Translations under genes and position numbers: made by a program
From: Verrucomicrobiota bacterium
GTDB lineage: Bacteria; Verrucomicrobiota; Verrucomicrobiia; Verrucomicrobiales; Akkermansiaceae
Length of the DNA: 53,010 nt
Direction: 5' to 3'
Assembly: GCA_026397725.1 (NCBI GenBank)
Contig: JAPLUI010000486.1
Span: forward strand, 1 to 53,010
The notes under the pieces: model-generated
Seen by the model: the letters and a program-made list of their open reading frames with translations, nothing else
What the model was told of the DNA's origin: nothing
The model's database searches: none
Shown here: one piece after another, positions 49,201-53,010 of the stretch
Layout: the number at the start of each line of letters is the position of its first letter
Position numbering within the stretch: the first letter of the stretch is position 1

Positions 49201-49524
49201 GACGGCGTTCCCAATTTGTTGGAATTCGTCCTCGGTGGCATGCCGATGGTTTCCTCACCGACCATACTCCCGAGGCTCACGCAGCCCGCCGCCGGTCTCT
49301 GGGCCTACGAGTATGATCGCCGCGTCGCTGCGTGCCCGCCGGCCACCACCCAGGTCGTTGAATACGGCAACGATCTAACCGGATGGACGGCGGTGACGGT
49401 GCCCGCCACCAGTACCGACAACGTGACGATCACTCCCGGCACATACTCCGATCATGTGAAGGTCACCCTCCTGGCGCTGGAAACCAACGGTTTTGTCCGT
49501 CTCAAGGTGAGTGTCACGCCGTGA
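40291..49524 (+). CDS. Giant exported mosaic protein with DUF6288-like N-terminus
   Basis: 3077 residues. A signal peptide (1-33) is followed by a PDZ-like region (about 64-150: YNLGPTGMRGWIYH, then AAAAGLATDDVILGAG) and an alpha-rich domain (170-503, NGWGDAGGAGAISALALLATG and SWYGPVNQAGL), which together resemble DUF6288 proteins. HEAT-like repeats follow (540-650), then Big_9 (847-921), PA14 (924-1067; WSGQVLAPESGIYRFSTRTS), Ig, a LamG-like domain (1165-1387), an Fn3-like domain, two DUF5018-like domains, LamG plus Big_1 closely matching those of the previous gene, Ig/Fn3 domains, YDG repeats with the same nested domain (2417-2640), MBG, and the shared C-terminal module (VDDPDHDGVPNLLEFVL). 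It is probably a surface protein binding or processing polysaccharide. The start at ATG 40291 is chosen for the signal peptide. Confidence 0.88.
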   Translation: MNSSTAPLPLRPLLTAISLALLLALPAPLQAAASDLTATDLSTIDRTWTYNLGPTGMRGWIYHAWPETPGRDGTTAFAPYQILVTTVAAGTPAAAAGLATDDVILGAGTGGGAVPPFTSDARKSLGWAIGAAEAGDGILKLRRWRAGLTTEVSITLPVMGAYSDTAPYNCPKTALILTNAANSLKQKIDANGWGDAGGAGAISALALLATGNPAYLPMLQTYARSLAPATLDLERNGIDAWSCYNSIFLAEYYMLTNDAAVFHGLSEYVIYAAKHSSMFGTAGHGFSNIPPPGGWAVGGTHGSMSWYGPVNQAGLAAQLSIVLGKMAGVVDPEIDPAMARAARFFGYYVNRGSIPYGEHEPYYGEHQLQGQSRTYYDHCSNGKDALAAVMFACMGDKPVQTEYYARMSLAGFRGENYGHTGQGFSYLWTMLGANVGGPTAVAEYQRKLRWDRDLKRRCDGSFVYEGGEQWGPGKGTTYWDDSYTYWGYPTAYYVLHAAIPLKKLHITGKNADPANELSAGKVSNTIWASDFISLCGGYTKAQLLAAMGDWDPIVRFNAATELATRSLTTTEVNSLITMAENPTSANQREAACTALGCRGTTSAVPALTRRLSDTDIWVRAKAAKALGKINATATATAVPDMLGAFVSNVAPTYPFEVGFNWDDPLQIANGYLSETLFSNLGSYTISADKSLLYPAVRAGIKQPAGMWRGKLDDFVQNKLSLADVEVLIQDLLEDASTEGPCDRMFTPGPPQAAMNVLSKYHIQEGIQVCADNVAYWGDVGKTALSRLTDYGEASRWTLPDLYADLAWWTHNENYNTLVSTVTTLEAATTTPALIYALPTANPQIVTTPANTARALTLTGFSCRTTPVTCQIATLPAHGTLTGTPPNLIYTPAPVYQGMDGFTFTATDSLTTSSPVTVNIVVGTGGTGLTGSYYDNMDFTSLMATRIDPTVNFDWGTTPPATLGAGTYSVRWSGQVLAPESGIYRFSTRTSDGVRLWVNGVQVINDWSDQAANLWNDSAAITLTAGQKYNLKMEYYDNANPSRARLYWYIPSRQAAMIIPQELLFPTASVSLTSPLNGARFGLQTGQPTTVTLTADVADMTGTVTNVSFYSGNTLIGADDTAPYSAVWTNVPAGEYRLTARATDSMGQVSTSTVAKITVDGYTVPVTAGLACHFDASVGITTNADGVVQSWNDRSGNAHHASLASGVPVLATNQLMGQPVVQFRGNSTWFDVAGGFFTKEQYVVVRSPNAAWSGSGSFLGRKSSDFLTARASSYNLYSGYTGFWDDQLPVAVSKNGTVVSSGHGSMPRGGFELGTITNYMLLKITVNNNASAANLAAYPYYQIGQNETLNSCEMDIAEIIGYANSLSASDEALVGGYLAAKYGIATAYPATGSLANRPATGVTTNSATINATLMCNGNNYDVVAYWGPVNGGLNPANWAHSTAIGSWTNVASMDLSRMFTGLAPGTTYYFTFRATNATQTVWAAAPLSFATISTAKDILTFGTNVAGSNATIDTGAGTAVWTVPYGTSLTNLAPVYTVSPLAAGSPQAATNRNFAIPQTYVITAQDGSSKTYTITATAGAASSACDILTFGPGTVVIDGNNITMPVPYGTNLAALAPTYTVSSGASGNPSSGVAPTPNFATASPAVYTITAPDGITTKTYYVTITVLPFIAPPTSSNTIVGDWSFLNSQNPGPWARARTTTLTANGIQIGTAGVGEGMISIAKPTALSFVNSGVEMIFTGSNTVGNNAGYAYISLYRDAGNPPRNAYGITATNFTSSGGRLTTSVNNGTTDGEIITSTPLVNANFVGKHTMALVRFDDNTLKAYLDGVEIGSRTTTAPSLTLGYIGIGANYFGGATYLPQGTLVERVRAFTFTPGLFNPTNLLVLPAAAAATAGNSTVVASPTLVANNNLATSTIYVTLKDASGNALAGKSVTLVSNRGATDTLSATSSTTNISGVATFTVKSSTVGSPVFTATDTTDGITVTQTATVTFSTSATATTTLGRHAGTGTTSACGEVLTFDVTVAGSSGTPTGIVTLKDGGSNGTTLGSATLTNGTCAITTPALTVGSHPNIVAVYGGNTTYAASTSSPLSTQTVSPAAPTGLTAASGLAGSIILTWNASAGATDYKLSIKNTATNAEQIVTTTASPYTATGLANGTLYQFRVLGSNSLGDGPYSGAVSATSMLLPSTTTIDSSLWTAGNYGTAVTFTATVAVTGGPATGTVTFMDGATLLGTGTLDDSGLAAITTSTLAAGAHSLTASYVGDTVFAASTSSALDFTVNALPLTITGLTAANKTYDGTTAATLTGGTLSGVVVGESVTLVAGTGTFADANVGTGKAVTASGYALTGTHAGNYTPVQPSGLTANITALPIHLTGTRIYDGTVTAGTLTIANNLDGGNLTLTGGAFLVGKDVGPQAVITSTATAARVRSAKGNTGANAAATISVTMGGTPAAGNTMVAVIATRGTTSGGNIVSSITQTGVSNGKWVRAAEAHNTSMTTEIWYAPNLPAGAGAVVTINQAPFLSSAVVMEYAGILTAMPLDQIAPGNSVGTSTAAVTGTIPATAQALELWIGGIGFAYNSTRTLGTILNSFTTVDNAVTGNGTAGNNARVYALERIVSATGAASSGGTISSSTQWAGTIATFKASASSLALTGSVAANYTLVGATGTVQITPKALPVAGLTASGKAYDGYDTANLTGTAALQPAEATGTGATGDGKPYTVDTLTLGGTAAGTFADGNVGTAKPVSVTGLTLTGTGSGNYTLTPPAGLTADITPGALTITANNQSKTYGQTLTFGSGSTEFASSGLQHGETIGSVTLACDGGGATAAVAGSPYPLTPGAATGGTFAAGNYAIQYVAGTLAVIPADQTITFEALPAKTLGDAPFHLTASASSGLAIGYLSSIPAVASVDGSLVTLLQAGSTTLTASQPGDANYHAAPPVQQTLTVNAAPLPPFVAWALDPAQGLTAGVNDGPVDDPDHDGVPNLLEFVLGGMPMVSSPTILPRLTQPAAGLWAYEYDRRVAACPPATTQVVEYGNDLTGWTAVTVPATSTDNVTITPGTYSDHVKVTLLALETNGFVRLKVSVTP
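45325..46260 (+). repeat. Paralogous LamG-Big_1 block shared with 32515-33470
   Basis: DNA here closely matches 32515-33470 in the previous gene over the whole LamG domain and the first Big_1 domain, with long identical runs (for example around TCCGGGGTGGAGATGATCTT and AATCCTCCCAGGAATGCCTA). The match is in frame and encodes GDWSFLNS..., SGVEMIFTGSN and FVGKHTMALVRFDD in both. It marks duplication or gene conversion between the two giant genes. Confidence 0.85.
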
Positions 49525-50029
49525 TGGGGAAGGGGAGGGATATCAGTTGTCTGTATGTCGAATGCCGGGGCGACTGCATCCGGGGCGCCGATGCCAGCCA
49601 GACGCCCCGGGAGATTTCGGAGGCCGTCGAGTCGGGGCTGTCGAGTCGGGGCTTGCTCAGGCCGCGCAATGGCTTACGCTCACAGTTCCTGAGCCCGGCG
49701 GAAATGAGTTGGCACTGGTTGGCGTTTCAGACGAATTCGTGAATCATCCGCGCATGGGTTCGGGGTTCGGGTGGCAACAGTGCCGATGCGGTGTCATGTC
49801 TTGCTCTTACTTGAGCATTGAAGGTTGGAAGTTGAAGGTTGGAGTGGTGGTGCGGAGCGCTGGCTTCAGCCGGCGAGTCTGCATGGAGCGCGGGCTTGCC
49901 TGGCCTTCGTAGCTGCCGCGAATAGGCCATTGGCGCATGCGAGCGGGGTGCCCATCATCCTTGGCTCGCCGACTGAAGCCGGCGCTCCGTTGCTTGCGCC
50001 GAGGCGCAGCAGAAGCGGCCCTCTGGCGC
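49525..50029. other. Intergenic region with repeat copies
   Basis: Holds the inverted copy of the base-1 repeat (about 49685-49850). It also holds a short direct repeat GTCGAGTCGGGGCT at about 49627-49652, and an imperfect inverted pair: GGAGCGCTGGCTTCAGCCGG at 49854 against the complement of CTGAAGCCGGCGCTCC ending at 49990. The inverted pair has the look of a REPIN. No gene is recognised. Confidence 0.7.
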
Positions 50030-50862
50030 GGGCCGATTGGTGGATGAAAATCCGCGTCCAAATCCCTGAACCCGACATTGAAAATCCAGCGGTCGTTGAC
50101 ATGGACCTCGGAGCGGTCTTTGCGCACCATCAGGCGCAGTTTCATCTTGCCGCCGCCACCCAGATCCTTGTTGGCATAGCGGTCGTTGTTGAAATCCATC
50201 CAGGTGCCGGAGAGCGGAGTTATAGAACACCATTCCTTTGCCGGTTTCAAACTCGGCGGCGACCCACTTGCGCGTGGGTTGGTGCCAGAACACGTGCGGA
50301 TCGCGGGTGGATTCATTGACGGCTCCGATGGCGACCGGGTTGTCGGAGTAGGCCCGCCAGGTCGCGCCCTTGTCGTTGCTAAACGCCAGGCAGGTGCCTT
50401 TCTTCGTTGCCGTGTAGATTGCCACAAACACCTCTTCGCTCCCGGTCTTGAATCCCGCGGTGTTGGCGACGTCGACCACCACACTGCCCGAAAAGCAATC
50501 GCCCGGCACATTGACCCCGGGCTCCAGCGCGATGGGTTTCTGCACCCAATGCAACATGTCGGTGCTGACCGCATGGCCCCAGTGCATCTGATTCCAACCG
50601 AGCCCGTGCGGGAAGTGCTGAAAGGTCATGTGGTACTCGCCTTGGACTTGATGAGCAGCACCTTGGGCTCCTCGGCTATCAACTGGGCACGCAGGCCGGT
50701 GAGGCCCAGGTTGTAGAACCAACCGGGCACTTCGGCGTCCGGTCCGGAGGGGGCGCGCTGCGCCCACGGCTGGCCGCTTTCGCGATAGTGGACTTGTGCC
50801 TGAAGCGCTGCGGACAGGCCGAGCAGAACGAGGCTGGTGATGCGGACGGATGGTGGGATCAT
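50030..50862 (-). pseudogene. Hybrid pseudogene: DUF6288-like start joined to GH32 fragment
   Basis: From ATG 50862 a signal peptide is followed by PGWFYNLGLTGLRAQLIAEE, which resembles the PDZ-like start of the giant protein at 40291 (WTYNLGPTGMRGWI). At about 50650 this is joined out of frame to a glycoside hydrolase family 32 (levanase/fructanase) middle part: YHMTFQHFPHGLGWNQMHWG, then HAVSTDMLHW, CFSGSVVVDVANTAGF and DPHVFWHQPTRKWV. At about 50210 another frame change leads to MKLRLMVRKDRSEVHVN and WIFNVGFRDLDADFHPP. The GH32 nucleophile region is missing. It looks like the product of deletions that fused two exported-protein genes. Confidence 0.75.
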
Positions 50863-51076
50863 AAGGATGGGGTTGGGATGTGTGTTGTTAGATCGTGTTG
50901 CTGGAGAAATCGTGGGTTTTGGGGTCGTGATTGTTCTACGCTGGCAAATTGCATTACTTTGCAGGAATCGCCTGGAAGGTGTCGCTCACCTGGACGGTCA
51001 ACTGCCGTTGCCTGCGAATGATGGCAAGCGAGCAGCAGAACGCCCGAAAGCGGGAGAATGAGGCTGCGTGGATTCA
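50862..51076 (-). CDS. Short lipoprotein-like frame, probably a remnant
   Basis: From ATG 51076 the minus strand reads MNPRSLILPLSGVLLLACHH, a lipoprotein-type signal with a possible lipobox LLAC. The text after residue 25 looks random in this frame. A neighbouring frame over 51000-50960 reads LTVQVSDTFQAIPAK followed by a stop, a more plausible protein end. I infer an exported gene reduced to its two ends with a frameshift. It lies between the hybrid pseudogene and the IS630 fragment. Confidence 0.25.
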
Positions 51077-51090
51077 TTTGGCTTGGCTCG

Positions 51091-51717
51091 TCACCGGATT
51101 GGCAAACTGATAGTGAGAGCTGAGCGCCACATACTCGTTCCCCGGGGTTTGGACCCGATGTCCGGAATGCGGCGGTCAAGGCATTGGGATTGCAGCACGC
51201 TCAGCTCGATCTCGGCCACATTGAGCCAACTGCCATGCTTGGGGGTGTAGTGGATTTCGAGCCGTCGAGCCAGCCGCAGGGCTGCTTCTGGCGGAAACGA
51301 CTCATACAAGGACGCCACACTGTGCGTGTTGAGATTGTCCATGACCAGACGCACTTTGATGGCGTCCGGATAGCGCTCGTCGAGCATTCCCCTGATGAAC
51401 CACGCCCAGTCCACACGGGTCCGGCGCTCGGTGATTTCAACATGTCTGCGCCCGCCCAGCGGTTCGACCTCCATGAAGATCGCCGCGACCCCGTTCCTCA
51501 CATACTCATGGTCCTCGATCCTGGCCCGGCCCGGTGCCATCGGGATGGGCTCGTGAACCTCGCCGACGAGTTGCTTGTTGGATTCATCCATGCACACCAG
51601 CGGGAACCGCGGATCATGGGGCTCATGGCAAACTTCGAGCACATCCTCCATGCAGGCGACGAAAGCGGCGTTGGCATCTGGCGGAATCTTCCAATATTTG
51701 CTCAGGTGAGGACGCAA
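51091..51717 (-). pseudogene. Truncated IS630-family transposase
   Basis: 208 residues match the DDE half of IS630 transposases: PHLSKYWKIPPDANAAFVAC, FPLVCMDESNKQLV with the first Asp, VRLVMDNLNTHSVASLY with the second Asp, and HYTPKHGSWLNVAEIELSVL with the final Glu, then QCLDRRIPD. The N-terminal helix-turn-helix domains are missing. The end after RRIPD changes to unrelated sequence (GSKPRGTSMW) instead of the usual C-terminus. Neither end of an insertion sequence is evident. It is an inactive fragment. Confidence 0.85.
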
Positions 51718-51829
51718 TTCGTTTCTTTGATTTACAGATCTTTGTGATTGTGAGGAGGAAATCTAATAAGCGTGGTGACAAAGTCCTCGGGTCAAAACAC
51801 CCCCATCCGAATCATGAGAAGGGTGAATT

Positions 51830-52020
51830 TTCAGCTTTACACTTTTTTCACGTCGGAGATCGGCCGTTTTTCGGTCATAACCGGCATGGTCGAAGCGTCG
51901 GAAACCATTGATATAGATGAGTGTGAGAAAAGATATTCTCAGTTAGGAAATCTGATATTTTTGGCCCCTCGAAAAGTGTGATATGTGTAAAGCGAACCCC
52001 CGATAAGTGTAAAGCGGCGG
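51830..52020. mobile_element. Possible collapsed IS21-type ends
   Basis: An AT-rich island contains GCTTTACAC at about 51834, facing two copies of GTGTAAAGC at about 51984 and 52008. Multiple short GTGTAAA-type terminal repeats, inverted between ends, are characteristic of IS21-family elements. No transposase genes lie between them, so this would be two ends with the interior lost. Identification is tentative. Confidence 0.35.
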
Positions 52021-52094
52021 CGGTTCTTGTGGCAGAACATCCGTGGGTGGCCAGTTCGACCGCTCGGGCCATGTCAGCAACGTGGGTGAGGTCA

Positions 52095-52300
52095 CGCCGC
52101 CCATCCGGGCGGACCAGTGGGCGTGCCGAGACCGTTACGCCCTACCGCGGCTTATCCTGCGGCGGGTAGGGTCGGACGGCCTCGGCCGACCCAGGCTGCC
52201 CCTGAGGGTGAGAGGTCATTGGCTGGTCATGCTCCGTGCCATCGCGCCGACCATCCGGGCGGACCAGTGGGCGTGCCGAGGCCGTCACGCCCTACCCTGC
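52095..52300. repeat. Two direct copies of a REP-like unit
   Basis: A unit of about 45 bases (CATCCGGGCGGACCAGTGGG through GCGTGCCGAG and ACGCCCTACC) occurs at about 52100 and 52252, differing at two or three positions. The stretch between has another palindrome, GGACGGCCTCGGCCGACC. A shorter relative occurs at about 30708. It resembles interspersed REP repeats and does not look coding. Confidence 0.75.
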
Positions 52301-52304
52301 TGCG

Positions 52305-52490
52305 GGTTGGTCAGGGCGTGGGGGCTGCACGGGTTGGCGGGGTGGTCCTCGCGGGCCGGCAGGGGTGTTTCCGGGCCATAGACCCTCGACGAGGCGAACA
52401 CGAAATGTGGAACGCCCATGCGGTGGCAGAATTTCAGCAGGCGGATGGTGTCGATGACGTCGGTGATCAGGAAGTTGGCATCCCGATCCG
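52305..52490 (-). pseudogene. Fragment of an NAD-dependent sugar epimerase/dehydratase
   Basis: Minus strand reads DVIDTIRLLKFCHRMGVPHF, then VFASSRVYGPETPLPAREDHPAN and PCSPHAL. This is the segment of SDR-family nucleotide-sugar epimerases that precedes and follows the catalytic SSxxVYG Ser/Tyr region. The Rossmann start and the YxxxK Tyr/Lys pair are absent, and the flanks are REP-like and unrelated. It is a relic, not a working gene. Confidence 0.65.
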
Positions 52491-52628
52491 GCTGCTCGTG
52501 ACATTTGGATTGGGGAGGTTGAGTGGCGGGTTCATGGGATCTGGTGGCTTGGATTCGTGCGGAGCGATACGACTTGCGGGCTGTCAACGAGCGCATGGCA
52601 CGGGAGGGGCGCAGGTTGAGCAATTCGG

Positions 52629-53010
52629 TCAAGGGGCCGTCGCTTGGTTGAGTGCCAAGAGGTGTCCCAGGATGGCTTCGTCTGTTAGGTCGGCGGGCCG
52701 GCCATAGGCGGCGGCGACGGCGGCGTCCAGTTTCGCGTGGCTGGCGGCGAGCCAGGCAGGGCGGACGTTGTAAAGTTTGGTCAGCGTGCGTTCCTTGAGG
52801 CGGGCGGCGCAGGCGGCGTCACGCGCCACCAGGCGCGGCCAGCGCACGGTGCCGACCTTGAACGCGCCCGCCTGCGCCGACGCGGCAGGCAGGCCCCGGG
52901 CGGTTGCCGTCGCCGGGTCAATGAAGCGGTCCCACGGGCCGCCGACCGTGCCGGGAAACTCCGTGACTTCCTCGCGGGTCCATTCGGGCGGGTTCAACCA
53001 GTGGTCGCGG
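52629..53010 (-). CDS. C-terminal end of an MmeI/YeeA-type DNA methyltransferase (partial)
   Basis: About 127 residues, open through the window edge and therefore missing their N-terminus. DHWLNPPEWTREEV, then AARLKERTLTKLYNVRPAWL and KLDAAVAAAYGRPADLTDEA with ILGHLLALN match the C-terminal region of large class I SAM-dependent DNA methyltransferases of the MmeI/YeeA type, where RTLTNLYNxRPxWL and AAYGWP are common. Such proteins are often stand-alone restriction-modification or phage-defence enzymes. The ATG at 52997 is internal; the gene must start beyond 53010. Whether it is intact cannot be seen. Confidence 0.7.
   Translation of the reverse strand, partial: RDHWLNPPEWTREEVTEFPGTVGGPWDRFIDPATATARGLPAASAQAGAFKVGTVRWPRLVARDAACAARLKERTLTKLYNVRPAWLAASHAKLDAAVAAAYGRPADLTDEAILGHLLALNQATAP

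Noticed and set aside
49525..49742. Plus-strand frame after the second giant gene (SCLYVECRGDCIRG...)
   Set aside because: It runs into the dispersed repeat and shows no recognisable domain or start signal.
1..53010. CRISPR array or tRNA/rRNA genes
   Set aside because: No regularly spaced identical repeats with unique spacers were seen, and no cloverleaf or rRNA-like segment was recognised. The 87-bp repeats are tandem and lack spacers.

Overview
The window is a GC-rich bacterial chromosome segment. I read it as Verrucomicrobiota, probably Verrucomicrobiia, with moderate confidence. The reasons are exported multi-kilobase proteins with autotransporter-associated strand repeats and YDG/MBG modules, a secreted family starting with a PDZ-like DUF6288-type region, RAYT-linked REP arrays, and the core gene content. 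No rRNA, tRNA or CRISPR array was seen.

Layout. 1-480 is a dispersed repeat followed by a decayed Clp-type ATPase fragment. 481-7183 holds an ABCG-like transporter, two exported or membrane proteins of unknown role, rsmE and galM. 7300-9715 is a complete type II restriction-modification module: a cytosine-5 methyltransferase on the minus strand, divergent from a controller gene that overlaps a putative endonuclease by ATGA, with a perfect C-box-like palindrome between the divergent starts. A decayed Fic gene follows. 10380-17965 encodes two large exported repeat proteins in tandem. 18246-25657 is housekeeping: holA, a half-length TauE-like permease, a heptosyltransferase, lepA, and the yceD(DUF177)-rpmF-plsX-fabH cluster on the minus strand. 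25669-26797 is a RAYT transposase, an 87-bp tandem REP array and a broken secreted-protein gene. 26921-32191 holds an M42 peptidase, class I fumarase, lipB and a PilT-like ATPase. 32380-49524 is taken up by two giant exported mosaic proteins (2565 and 3077 aa) that share many modules. 49525-53010 is a graveyard: an inverted copy of the repeat at base 1, a hybrid glycosidase/DUF6288-like pseudogene, IS630 debris, possible IS21-type ends, an epimerase fragment and the 3' end of an MmeI/YeeA-type DNA methyltransferase running off the window.

How the parts relate. fabH and plsX start fatty acid and phospholipid synthesis and sit in the usual rpmF operon. lipB draws on the same octanoyl-ACP pool. 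The R-M module is self-contained and looks imported, sitting between galM and a large exported-protein operon and next to a dead Fic gene. The exported proteins share a C-terminal module with a DPDxDGxxNxxEF core, which may be a common surface-sorting or calcium-binding end. Across the whole window the pentamer CTAAC/GTTAG is strikingly favoured over the other CTAAN words, in every reading frame and on both strands. I could not explain this.
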